NCBI GenBank assembly: GCA_021234155.1
Contig: JAJEKV010000038.1
Location: 12,988,213 to 13,052,212 of the forward strand
DNA length: 64,000 nucleotides
Origin: Isoetes taiwanensis
Taxonomy: Eukaryota; Streptophyta; Lycopodiopsida; Isoetales; Isoetaceae
Reading direction: 5' to 3'
Positions within the stretch are counted from its first letter, which is position 1, and every line of letters begins with the position of its first letter. The notes below the pieces were generated by a model. That model was not told the origin of the DNA, made no database searches, and saw nothing but the letters and a program-made list of their open reading frames with translations. A program made the position numbers and the translations under genes. Positions 23,432 through 34,480 of the stretch are shown here, in pieces.

Positions 23432-24505
23432 TGAGGCATGACAAAAGATCTTCTAGCCTGACCAAATTTTCGCTTTTCAACCAAAACCAACTTATTAGAA
23501 GGTTTTCTGATATATTGACGCATATATGCAGTGTTTTGATCACCTGTAACATATCAGAAATAAATTAATAGAACATTGCAAATAAATGAGCTCATGTTCT
23601 TCTACATATGAGTTTTTCCTCACGTACATGCTTATGGAATAAACAGAGAAACTTAACCTCATAGGACATTTCTGCATAACATCCAAGAAATCCAATTGCT
23701 TGGGCTTGAATGGCAAAGATTCCAACGGAAAGTGCTTGCACTAAAAATATTTCAGAAAATATTAGCAAGCTTCAACCATGATAAAGGGCACCTACCTTGA
23801 ATGTGTAAGGAGAATATTACAATATAGAAACTTGTTTGTGATTTCATGTAATGCAGTGCTTGCCTGATCTGGTAACATGGGATTGAAAGATCTGGCACTG
23901 CATTAAAAAAATTAAGAAATAAACATTCAGCTTTCATTTCTTTCGGGAAGATATACGTTATCACATGGAAATCTACATGGAGATAGACCTTCTTGAGTCT
24001 AGATCCAGAGTCTAAAATAGATCTAGATCTCCATAAGTATAGAATGAAGCTGTCAAATTCCATTAACAGTAAAAAAAGAAAATGTGCAAGCATTATCATG
24101 CTCAGTCCTTGCTTGTCTTATTTATGTGACATAGAAAAGAGTAAGCATTTCATACTTCTGCATATTTTGCTTATCAAGGAGGAAGCTTATCAACTGAAGT
24201 ATTAAAGATCACAGGGTACAGTTGTGCAGCAGCATACAACATAACAATATAGATAATCGACTATGTTATGCATAATCTCTGTTTATGGTGAGGCAGGACT
24301 GAACTGAGATAATTATAAACATGTGCTACTTACCTTGCTTTAAGCACTGAACGATTGATTGAACTCATATGCACTGGTGAATGTGGGTCAACAATCGTGC
24401 TCCTAGCAATCGTGCTCTTAGCAATTTGGTAAACACCAAGCCTCTTATTTTCTATTCTGTTATTTTCGACATCAAGGATGAAGCCTGCCATTGCCATATT
24501 CGACC
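23432..24505 (-). pseudogene. Exon-like blocks of an unidentified gene
   Basis: Three or four minus-strand blocks are bounded by good splice sites. Block 1 (24,505-24,336) runs from a TTGCAG acceptor to a GTAAGT donor and encodes FILDVENNRIENKRLGVYQI and VDPHSPVHMSSINRSVLKA. Block 2 (about 23,901-23,797) encodes ARSFNPMLPDQASTALHEIT and ends at GTAGGT, in matching phase. Block 3 (about 23,743-23,656) is open as ALSVGIFAIQAQAIGFLGCY but not in the phase set by block 2. Block 4 (from 23,545) begins after TTACAG. I do not recognise the protein. The phase break suggests a decaying gene or a mis-set exon edge. Confidence 0.35.
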
Positions 24506-27064
24506 TGCAAGAAACATTCAACTTTCAGCTTCAATAGATGGTCATACTTGTTCCCAAAGATGATCATACACCAATTACTCTGCAAATGTAGTATCAACAT
24601 GTGTAAACCTATAGAATCAGAAACATAAGAATAAGAAAGTACAGCCCTATAGTATAACCCTTGGATGCCACAAACTCTAGGCTTCAATCAATATCCGAAG
24701 CTAATGCTGTGTCGGCATTTCTAGACACCAATAAATTTAATATCAACATGCTAGTGGAAATCAACATGTAAAATATTTGGAACCATAATGTCAAGCTCAC
24801 CTAGCATCCCATTTAACCTAAGTTCTTGAGAAATCAACTTTGGTCTTCTAAACTGAATTTCCTCCAACTCTCTATGAATGGAACAGCATCCAGAAATACC
24901 CACTTTTATAAGAAGATGCTCTAAATGCATGCATACTCTAAGCTTCAACCAATATCTAAAGCTAATCTTGTGCCAATATTTCTAGAAATAAAAGTATAAT
25001 ATGTAGATGCTGCTCAACCTGGCATCCCATTAACCAATGCTCTTGAGAAATAAGCTTTATCCAACATGAGGACATTGTGGATCTAGCTGTTATATATGCA
25101 CACATATAAGAGATCTCATTTTTGAACGACATAAGGCCACAGTAAGAATTCTGAATTTAAGGAAACTTTCCAAAGATACAAACCTCGCATCTCGCATTTA
25201 AGTTTTAGACTAAAGCAGATTATCTATCCTCTTTGCCATCACAGCCATGAAGTTCATTGAGAAGCTTGGAAATAGAAGATTGCTTATGCACTAACATAAA
25301 GTTCTTCCAGCAAGGCACCTGTGAAACCTATTTCTTCCACCCATAATTTATGCAACTCCATCTTTTTAAACCTGAATTGGACTTAATTCATAAATCCATT
25401 GAAATCGCATCAAAAAACTCAAATCAATGCGATACACTACTTGAACAAAATGCACTCTGATAGTTCTTCCTCAAATAATGCAACCATTTCATGTAGCCTG
25501 CTCTCTTCCCACATGCTACGTGCTGAAATCAAAAGAACACCTATATCATTAACCTATGGCTATAGTGCTTACCTACAGAGATAGACCTGCTTACCTAGAG
25601 AGATAGATGATGTGCAATTGCTCAAAGAAACGTTGCAATCAAATGCTTTTTCTATTGATAAGCAAAAGAGAATGAGTCACACTTGCATGCAAACAAAATT
25701 TATCCGTGTTAAATAGAAATAAAGAAATGAAGGCAGCTATCATTCATTCAAAATATGGATAGAAGTTTAAATTAAAAACAATTGTACATGCAAATAACTC
25801 AAATGGGTATCTCGTTGATGTCAATGGCTAGATGCCACAAATCCGAGTTGGATTAGAATGTTGTAGTGCAACCTCATCCTTTCTACCTAGGAGTCTTCCG
25901 ATTAACTTTTAAACAACAGAAATATAGGTCAATTATTTAGTCACCTGAAAGCACCAAGATTTAGAAGTTATCTGATAGGTTCTCTTCAAATGGAGCTTGT
26001 GTCCTGTAACATGCAAGCGAGAGAATATCATTCATCTCTATCAAATTTAAAATGCATCAAAGACAGTCAGAAGGGCAACCATAGCAATAATGTTAATTCT
26101 AAAGGCTCTATCACATACCTTAAGAAGGCTACACATCAAATGCAAATGATCTCAAACAACAAATACTAAAAGCTTTCAAGATTCCCCTACAAACTGGATC
26201 TATTCACATATTAATTTCCCTTGCAAAGCAAAGTGGAAGTATCAGTCAGGTCTTAAACTCATAATTCCCTTGCAATTTTAGATGGAATGCTATCTACAGT
26301 CACCTATCTAGAGATCTTTGCCTACCAACATCTGGTGTAAAATATCAGTTATTGATGACAGATACTTATTTTTAGAAGCCATACCTTAGGTAATTATCCA
26401 CCTACAAAAATGATAAGCCATGTCCGTGAGTAATATACTGTCCCAAATGAACACCTTACACAGTCCCGGTCTGGAGCATTCCAAATGTCTCAGGAAGAAG
26501 CAAAATTAGTCTGCAGCATTAAATCCATGATCTGGTATGCAATCATACCCCAAAGAAGAAGTAAATTTAATCTGAGGCTCCATGCCATGCCTAATACTTC
26601 CAGAATCATCCACGGGCAATCATAATGTTTGAAAACCTGGATGTAGCTGCAGTATTCAGGAATTAGCTTGGAAGAAAAAAAGAAGAGAGGATGGAAACTT
26701 CCGGGAGAACCTGCCACACAGCTCCTTCTGGCACTGCCTAATCTATCCCGAAGTGGACCTGGATGCCACCTATAAGCATGCACAATCATGCACGATTTTA
26801 CCAAAATAAGATGCGCAAATCCCTCTGAAGATATCGTCGCCTCTGTGGTGGAAATCAAAGAGCAAAAAGTCATACGAAAACTCCCACGATTTTTGGAAAC
26901 CGGTAAGTTTTTCCAGAGTTCAGAAATCCCAAAATCATAGGAAATTAAGTTAAAAAAAATTCCAAAAAGATTTTTAGTCAAACCGGAAAATCCCAAATTA
27001 ACAAGATTGATTGATAGCCAATTATTGCCAATAATATTTTTCTTTGTAGGTTTTTGTACAATTT
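24506..27064. other. No recognisable gene; possible introns
   Basis: AT-rich, may be intronic or 5' flank of the preceding unidentified minus-strand gene. The open frame at 26,490-26,996 (minus, 168 codons) has no domain I can name and no support from splice signals. Confidence 0.3.
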
Positions 27065-27759
27065 CAAAAACCTGTTTATTTGAATGACTCCATCTCTTCT
27101 TGCATGACTTGTTTCCACCTTTGAGCTTCTTGTGAGTTTACTACTTCCTCGAATGTTTTAGGCATCTCAGGTTCTAGGATTGCAAATAGAAAATTGATAT
27201 TAACATTACTATCATCAGTTAACTGTTTGCTTTTGCCAGAGTTGTCTCTTCTATATATGGGATCAAATAGTGTTTTCTCTTGAAATCTTTGTCCCTTAGT
27301 TTTTCTCTTTTTAAAGCAATCTTTTTTTCTAGTACATCATCATCTTTAATCTCATTTTGAACAACAAAGAAATCTGATTCATCATCGTCATTATTCATTT
27401 CCATTATTTTCCCTTGATCAGCCTCTGTTTCTCTGTCATTCTTAAGCAATACTTCTTCTTCTTCTTCTTCTTCTTGATCGTCATGATCATTGTCTATATC
27501 AACAATTACTTTGATCTATTTTCTATGGTTGACAATACTCTTAGCAGGTTGCTCATATCTATTATTATGGAAGGATGCCTCATTGAAATATACATCTCTG
27601 CTAATTAAGATTATTCTTCTCTCAAATATATAAATTCTATAACTCTTTTAATGGTCATCATACCCGACCAAGTACCCTTTGCAGGATTGATCATCAAGTT
27701 TCTCCCTATTTTCTTTAGGAATGTGCGCAAATACTTCACATCTATATGCCCTCAACATT

Positions 27760-28400
27760 TCATATGATGGTATCATACCAAAGTTCATGAGATGCCTTTT
27801 TTCCTATATTGATAGAGCATAATTTATTTTGAACACATAATGCAGAAGCCATTGCTTCTTCCCGTAAAACATTTGGCAGTCCTGAGTATTTTAGCATTGC
27901 ACGCACAGCATTCAAAAATGTTTGATTCTTTCTTTCGGCCACTTTATTTTGTTGCAGCGAGCGGCTGCAAGTAACTTGTCTCCTAATCCCTAGATCAGTA
28001 TAATATCTTCTAGAATTTTTGGACATAAACTCACCTCCTCTCTCGGTTCTTAGACGTTTAATTTTTTTATTAGTTTTTCTCTCAAAATGCCTCAAAACCT
28101 TGACCTTAGCTAAAAGAATAACATTTAGTCTTCTTAGAATAGTCATCAATGGAAGTTATGAAATACCTTTTTTCTCGAAGACTTTAGATGTTGAGAGGTC
28201 CACACAAATCACTATCTACAAGATCCAATACTCTGGATGCTCTTTTTGCTAATTTAGAGAAGGATAGCTTTCTATTTTTTTCCCATCATACACCCTCTGC
28301 ACATTTCTTTGTCAGCAACTAATATCCAATTGTTATTAATCATATATTCAATATTTTTCACATAAATATGTCCTAATCTTTCATGTCATGTTCGAATTAT
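27760..28400 (-). pseudogene. copia integrase core (broken)
   Basis: Encodes the end of the GAG-pre-integrase zinc site (HERLGHIYVKNIEYMINNNW near 28,385-28,325) and the DDE integrase core: LVDSDLCGPLN (28,225-28,190), RTERGGEFMSKN (28,050-28,015) and KVAERKNQTFLNAVRAM with the catalytic Glu (27,950-27,890). Frameshifts separate these blocks. It would have inserted element cDNA into the host genome. Confidence 0.85.
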
Positions 28401-28410
28401 AGGTGTCTTA

Positions 28411-29237
28411 ATGATGATGCTAGATTATTTGGAGTTCTGTGAACGTGATCTGGACACTAAGTTTGAACAATACGAGGCAGAAATAAATCTGGGCATGTGG
28501 ATACTCAGGCAAATGCACATGAAGATTACTATTGGAAATCCAAAAGGAAAAGGCTCTTTCCAAGACTACAGGATTTTCCAGTCAAAGAGATCCAATGGGC
28601 TTATGAATTCTACAAAAGTACTTATCAGATGGTCGCTCTATTCCGGTTTTTCGAGATCAATCATATGCAGATGACAAACAAGCAGTTAGAATTTCATAAA
28701 GAATGCTATTACTATCATAGAGGGAATGCAGATGCTTTTGGAAATCTATTGCTAATTATGGCCACTTATTGTGTATCTGATCTGCTGGAGACACTGAACT
28801 GGGGGAGGCACACAAACTTCATCATGCAACCCAACTTCACTGACCATTTCCCTCACCTCAATCCATAAACTTCTGATTAAACAACCTTATCTTTCTTTTC
28901 TTTTTATTATTACACAGGTTTTGGCTCAATTGTATCTCCATAGGATCAAATTAGAAGTAGTATACATCAGGATCTACACAAAAGACTGGAGGACTCTGTG
29001 AAAACTGGATAACAGATGACATTTTTTGGTTCAAAGTTTGGCTAAATATGAAGATCTTTCAAGATATTATTATGTTATATCTATCTATGTTTATCTCCAT
29101 GCCTTTGCAAGACTACCTTATATCTATATTTGAAACTTGTATAATGATACTATTTTGGATCATATACTTGCTTTCTGTGTACTTTTCATTTTATAATCAA
29201 TGAAAAAAAATATCTCACTCTCTCTAAAAAAAAAAGG
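28411..29237 (+). pseudogene. Polyadenylated retrocopy of an unknown mRNA, nested in copia
   Basis: An 827-bp plus-strand insertion splits the copia pre-integrase region. It ends in A10 (29,226-29,235) and is flanked by GGTGTCTTA (28,402-28,410) and GGTGTCATA (29,238-29,246), a 9-bp target duplication with one mismatch. Copia coding resumes on either side (…NDVMTP and KTPIIRT). The insert holds an open frame from its first base, LDYLEFCERDLDTKFEQYEA, shifting near 28,490 to a frame that reads YEFYKSTYQMVALFRFFEI and ends DHFPHLNP with TAA at 28,866, then about 360 bases of 3' UTR-like sequence. I do not recognise the protein. The poly(A), target duplication and lack of introns fit a 5'-truncated processed pseudogene made by LINE machinery. 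Confidence 0.72.
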
Positions 29238-29253
29238 GGTGTCATAACATCAT

Positions 29254-29990
29254 TTATAGAACGAACATCATTGTAAAACCCATATATTTTCCAACTCTTT
29301 TCGCCGAAAATTTTATGTGATTTCCATAAAGTACTTTACAATCATGGTTGTTAAAACACACTATATAGCCCAAGTCTACTAACTGACTGACTGATATTAA
29401 GTTTCTAACAATGCTGAAAACACAAAGTTCATCCATCTAAATGAAATAGTTCTAATAGTCTTGCATCCTCTACTTGTTGTAATACTCTATTGCGTAGTAT
29501 AAGCTGGATTTTCTATCAGATTTCTCTTTGAGTCTGGAGCAATTCATTGCAATATATCCATATCATTCACAATTATAACACCTCACATCTTTTCCAAGTT
29601 TTGGACAATATGATTTAACATGACCATAGGATTTATAACAAAAGCATGGACCTGTTTTACCTCTTTTAGAACCTTCATCACTTCCTTTTCCGGTATACAA
29701 TATCTCTACTTGCTCCTTCTCCTCTCCCACGACTTTCTTCTGCTCCAATTCAGTACATATTATACATTCAGCTTTGTCCCTGTCTTTTGCTACATTTCTC
29801 ACAATAGTAGCCAGATGATCATAGTTACAGAATGCTCTACAAATTGATAATATCTAAAAGTCATTTGTCATTATCCTTCATCCTCTACATCAGCCACAAT
29901 ATTACCAAATTTTTGGAAGCATTTGGAAATTATCATTTTCATGATACTTCATCCTTCTAAGTTCCTTATCTAGAACATCTAGCTGAGAGA
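29254..29990 (-). pseudogene. copia gag end, zinc knuckle and protease region (broken)
   Basis: The right block encodes SQLDVLDKELRRMKYHENDN, part of gag (retrotransposon capsid). Next comes RNVAKDRDKAECIICTELEQ, then the CX2CX4HX4C nucleic-acid-binding knuckle CFCYKSYGHVKSYC near 29,650, and SIVRNLISVSQLVDLGYIVC near 29,400 between protease and integrase. The start of gag and the 5' LTR are absent. Confidence 0.85.
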
Positions 29991-31167
29991 AACTGATAGT
30001 GAAAGCAATGATCGACTGTGATAAGCATGAGATATCGATCATGGCATCCAATGGCAATCGCTTTGTGGTCAAAGGTAAGGAAATTGCTTCTATAATGCAG
30101 TGCATATCTTTAAAGTCGTTGCGCAGATGCATCATAAAGGATGAGGCTGATAATATCCTTAGGCTAGAGGCCGTTGGTGCAAACCTTAAGTATGAGGAGG
30201 AGGATGCAAAGTCAAAGCAATTACCTAAAGCATTTGCTATGCGGATTAAGGAATTTCAGGACCTCTTTCTGGATGAAATTCGTGAGTTACTGCCCTATAG
30301 AGGTATGGAATGTGAGATCACCATCTCGCATCAGATGCTAAGCCGAATAGCAAAGTTCCCTATAGGATGAACATCCCAGAGCTAGCAGAGCTAGAGAAGC
30401 AATTGCAGGAGTTGCTAGAACTTAGGTTCATTCAGCCAAATGTATCGCCCCTTCAGAGCTCCCATTTTTTTGTGAAGAAGAAAGACGGAAGTCTAAGAAT
30501 GTGCATTGATTATCGTCAGCTTAATAAGCAAACGATAAAGAACATATACGCATTGCCAAGAGCCGATGACCTAATGGATCAGCTCCAAGGAGCAAGAGTC
30601 TTCTCCAAAATCGATCTAAGATCGGACTATCACCAAATTCGCATCAAGGAAGAAAACATTCATAAAACCGCTTTCAAAATGCAGTATGGCATTATGAGTT
30701 TACAGTTATGCTCTTTGATCTATCAAATGCTCCAATGACTTTCATGCGCTTAATGAACAACATTTTCAGAGAATTTTTAGACGAATTCATCATCATTTTT
30801 TCGATGACATTCTAATCTATAGCAATTCTATGGAAGAGCATGTGAAACACTTAAGGACGGTTCTAGAAAAGCTAAGACAACATCCTCTATACGCTAAATT
30901 CTCCATTTTGCAACAAAATATTTGGGGTATATGGTCATAGCAAAAGGAATCTCCACCGACCCAGCAAAAATGAAAGCCATAGTAGATTGGACTGCACAAA
31001 AAAACGTCCCCGAAGTGAGAAGCTCTCTTGGATTAGCGGGCTACTACCAAAAGTTTGTAAAAGACTTCGCTAAGTGGGCATGCCTCTTGTGGGACCTGAT
31101 TATGAATAAGAAAGTAATGGATTGAGTAGCACATTGGCTAGAAAACGTTCAAGCTTCCTTTAAAAAG
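29991..31167 (+). pseudogene. Ty3/gypsy chromovirus pol, protease end and reverse transcriptase (copy A, part 1)
   Basis: The plus-strand pol starts abruptly at about 29,991 inside the region after protease (MIDCDKHEISIMASNGN), runs through the RT N-terminus [20 protein letters not shown] (30,370 on), [32 protein letters not shown] (motif A) and FFDDILIYS (30,808-30,834, motif C in place of the usual YIDDIL), to STDPAKMKAIVDW and SLGLAGYYQKFVKDFAKWA at the RT/RNase H junction. Frameshifts occur near 30,367, 30,695 and 30,900 and a TGA ends the frame near 31,125. At 31,168 the sequence is interrupted by a copia LTR; gypsy coding resumes at 53,782 with KLKEALTTVAV. The gag and 5' LTR are missing. 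Confidence 0.9.
31163..31167. other. Target-site duplication of nested copia (left)
   Basis: AAAAG, repeated at 53,782-53,786. Joining the two sides restores gypsy frame NVQASFKK then LKEALTT. Confidence 0.85.
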
Positions 31168-31681
31168 TGTTAGTTTTCAATAACTTAATTGCACTTAGAG
31201 ACAACTTAGATTCACAACCAATGCTTCAATCCTTCAATTATGTGAGTGGTTACAATGAGATATAAGACAATAATTCCAACGTTTCAAATCAAGGAAATAT
31301 CAACCATTGACCATTGAAGCACTGTAGCAGACAATTAATCTTCGTCAATAAACCAATTTTATTGGCATTCCCTAGTTCGATCCGATCGCCCTTGCTGTCC
31401 CCATGGTCGATGAACCACCGCACTTGTCTTCTCTGTCTTCTGCCGTTCTTATTTTCTCTGTCCGACTGTTATGGAGATCATTCAGCATCTCGGTTCGGCC
31501 ACCTCTTGTTTATGCTAAGTTTAAATCGTTCCCTCCAATATTTGGCTATTATGACAATAGTAATAACGACCCTTATTCACAAATAAGGTCATCCATATAA
31601 ACCATAGGTTTAGTTCAACCTATAATATATTTCAACTTACCTTTCTTTGTGTACTGCAACACAACTAAGTCAAGTTGGTCT
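31168..31681 (-). repeat. copia 3' LTR, missing its first ~107 bases
   Basis: It matches 53,161-53,674 almost perfectly. On the minus strand it ends AACTAACA at the AAAAG duplication. Its start lacks the 107 bases (TGTTGGATTTATAAGG...) present at 53,781-53,675 of the other LTR, and no polypurine tract is seen between the RNase H stop and the LTR. A deletion at the internal/3' LTR junction is the simplest reading. Confidence 0.88.
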
Positions 31682-31691
31682 GTACTGCAGA

Positions 31692-33683
31692 CTACATCAC
31701 CTTCAGATCATTTCTGAATTGCATAAACTTTCCTTCAGGTAGTGCCTTAGTAAATATGTCTGCCACTTGACTAGATGTACTAACATAAAGCATTCTGATA
31801 TAATTCTTTGAAACCAAGTCCCTGATAAAGTGCATGCTTAATTCAATGTGCTTCGTTCTCTCATGGTCTACTGGGTTTTTTGTGATAGCAATACAACTTT
31901 GGCTGTCAGTATATATACTTGTTGATCCTGTTTGTTCACAACTTAACTCTGCTAATAGTCTTCTCAACCATGCTATTTCTTTGGCTAACAAAGATGATGC
32001 TGCATATTCAGCTTCGGCAGAGGACATAGCTATTGCATTTTGCTTTTTACATTTCCATGAAACTGCTCCTCCAGCCAAGAATACTACATATCCTGAAGTT
32101 GACTTTCGAGATGTTAAATCACCTCCCCAATCTGCATCACTGTATGCACACATATTAAGATCATCTGAGTTAAACGTTATACCTTGATTCATTGTACCTT
32201 TGAGGTACTTCAACACTCTTTTTGCACTTAGCCAATGCTCTTTGGTGGGATTATTACATTTCCTGCTCAAGATATTGACTATGTATGAGATATCTGGTCT
32301 GCTATTGTTTGCCAAGTACAACAAGCAGCCAACTAGCTCCCTGTATGGTACATTCTCCATCTCCTTGATTTCTTTTTCTGTCATTTCTTTTTCTGATGTA
32401 AGTCTATGTCCAGGGATCACAGGAGTTTTGACTGGATTGGCATCCACTAAATTGAACACATTCAACATATTTCGACATGCTTGCTCGATGTAATTTGAAA
32501 TTTCTTCTCTCTATCTCTTATGACCTCAATGCCTAGGAAATGTTTTAATTCTCCTAAATCAGTCATCTTGAACCTTGCTTTCAAAATATTCTTGCATGTA
32601 CCTAAAATCTTTGCATCATTAGCAATCATGATACAATCATCTACATACAATGCCATGATGCAAGTTATTATCACCACTCAGATCTATAAATATTCCCATC
32701 ATTTTGTAATTTTTCAAACCCTTGTTCTTTGAGAAAATTGTTGATACACATGTACCATTCTCGAGGTGCTGTTTAGGAGTCCATAGGCGGCCTTATTTAG
32801 CTTCCACACCATATTTTTACCTTCTTCATACCCAGGAGCTTGCTTCATGTAAATGGTTTGATCTAGCTTTGCATTCAAAAACGCTGTTTTTACATCCATG
32901 TGATGTAACTCTAAGTTTAAGGCATTAGCCAAACCCAATAGCACTCTTATGCTTGTAAGTTTAACAATAGGTGAATATGTATCTTCAAAGTCTTTTCCTT
33001 CCTTCTGAGTGTAACCTTGAGCTACTAACCGAGCTTTATATTTCTTTGTTCCATCTACACCTTCTTTTATTTTGAATATCCATTTGCTGCCTATTACATT
33101 ATGGTCTGTTGGGCATTTAGCCAATTCATAAGTTCCTGTTTCTATGAATGATGCAAGTTCCTCCTTCATAGCTTCTTCCCATTTTGCTTTTTCTTGACAA
33201 CTTAAAGCTTCCATTACTGTTTTTGGAATATGTTCATCATCAACTATTGCCAAGATTTCATCATAGTCAAGACTTAGAGCTTCAATTCTTTTACTTCGAC
33301 CAAGAACATTTCTCCCATATATTTCTCTGTCAATATTAGCTTCTTCTAACAATTTTTCAGTTTGAGTCTTCCTTTTTTCCTTGACTTGTTTTTCCATAAT
33401 ACTATTGTCATTTTGTTTCTGTTCTGCTGTCACATCAAGCTTTGTATTTTCTGTTTTGTCTCCTTTCTCTTCATCCATGTCATCATTAGAATCTATTGCA
33501 TCATTCATATGGCTTTCAGAATGTCTATGACATTTATTTGTGTTTTCTTCTCCTACTTTCTTACCATGCCTGTCCTTATACACAATCTCTTCATTGAATA
33601 ATACATCCCTGCTCACTGTTATGGACCTAGTGGATGGTGTGAAAATTCTAAAGCCTTTGCTTTCTTCGTCATAACCAACCAAA
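31692..33683 (-). pseudogene. copia reverse transcriptase and RNase H
   Basis: Begins next to the nested TIR element with LVGYDEESKGFRIFTPSTRS (33,680 on), the integrase C-terminus, continues through a Lys/Glu-rich linker, RT blocks YELAKCPTDHNVIGSKWIFK, GYTQKEGKDFEDTYSPI and HHMDVKTAFLNAKLDQTIYM (to about 32,830), the catalytic ALYVDDCIMIAN (near 32,650), and ends with RNase H: YSDADWGGDLTSRKSTSGYV, SSAEAEYAA and YTDSQSCIAITKNPVDHERT. The stop is at 31,692. RNase H is intact over 258 codons. Frameshifts near 32,760 and 32,465 break the polyprotein. Reverse transcriptase copies the element RNA into cDNA in the virus-like particle. Confidence 0.93.
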
Positions 33684-33769
33684 CACATCAAAAATGATGC
33701 CCACATCCTCCTTAAAATACCCCCTTTTGGAAATGGGGGATTGACGAGCAAAGGATAATTTTTTGAGGA

Positions 33770-34480
33770 GAAGAGGATTTTAGTTCTATGTTAGGGGTAC
33801 TGAGGGTGTAATAGGGGGATTGCAATTTATAACATGGGGATTTTCTATAAAAAATGAAGAATGGAGGATGAGGAGAAATAGGGTAGTCAGGGGTACTAGG
33901 GGTAATGATGGAGTAATAGAATAGAATAGAATAGAATAGAATACATTTATGTCCTTTGTGCCGTAAGGCCCCTGGACTTGTGTAGCATGGGCGAGCTCCC
34001 TACAAGGGTGCTACTGTTTTAATGTATGGAGCTTTTACCTAATAAGGGATTACAATTTAGAACATGGGGATTCCTTAAAAAATGAAGAAATGGGGATGAG
34101 GAGAAATAGGGTAGTTAGGGTTAGTAGGGGGTAATGAGGGAGTAATGGGGGATTGCAATTTTAGAATATGGGGATTTTCTATAAGAGATGAAGAATGGGG
34201 GATGCGGAGAAATGGGGTAGTCAGGGCTACTAGGGGTAATGAAGGAGTAATAGGAGGATTGCAATTTAGAATATGGGGATTTCTATTAAAAAATAAAGAA
34301 TGGGGGATGACGAGAAATGGGGTAGCCAGGGTTAGTAGGGGTAATGAGGGAGCAATGGAGGATTGCAATTTAGAATGGAGGATAAGATTAGTAAGGGTAA
34401 TGAGGGCCTAATGGGGGAATTGCAATTTAGAATGGGGGATGAGGAGAATGGGGATGAGGAGAAATGGGGATTCACATAAA
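33770..34480. repeat. Left subterminal tandem array of the CACATC element
   Basis: Five or so imperfect units of roughly 100-125 bases, each with 'gggggattgcaatttagaa', 'atggggatttyta' and 'gatgaggagaaatgggg tag'. The plus strand is A/G-rich with few C. Such subterminal repeats are typical transposase-binding regions. One unit is interrupted by a LINE tail fragment at 33,919-34,039. Confidence 0.8.
33919..34039 (-). mobile_element. 5'-truncated LINE fragment with (ATTCT)n tail
   Basis: A 121-bp insertion inside the left array, flanked by TAATA (33,914-33,918 and 34,040-34,044). On the minus strand it ends ATGCTACACAAGTCCAGGGG ... GGACATAAATGT followed by (ATTCT)n. The same 3' end, with a different tail (TATC)n, belongs to the 8.2-kb LINE at 38,783-38,850, so it is a short copy of that LINE family. 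Confidence 0.8.

Larger units (their letters stand above)
27065..29990 (-). mobile_element. Truncated Ty1/copia element
   Basis: Minus-strand copia running gag to start of RT, without LTRs. From the right: gag end SQLDVLDKELRRMKYHE (29,990-29,930), zinc knuckle (29,660-29,570), protease/pre-integrase (29,436-29,254), integrase (28,410-27,760), the acidic linker and the start of RT, PKTFEEVVNSQEAQRWKQVM (about 27,160-27,070). It is cut at 29,990, where chromovirus sequence of opposite polarity begins, and at about 27,065. A retrocopy inserted at 28,411-29,237 splits it. Many frameshifts and stops are present. Confidence 0.85.

Noticed and set aside
26490-26996. 168-codon minus-strand ORF
   Set aside because: Alternating hydrophobic composition without any motif; alternative frames look equally good.
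28411-28866. Intact functional gene in the copia
   Set aside because: Frame shifts near 28,490, there is no promoter, and poly(A) plus target duplication mark it as a retrocopy.
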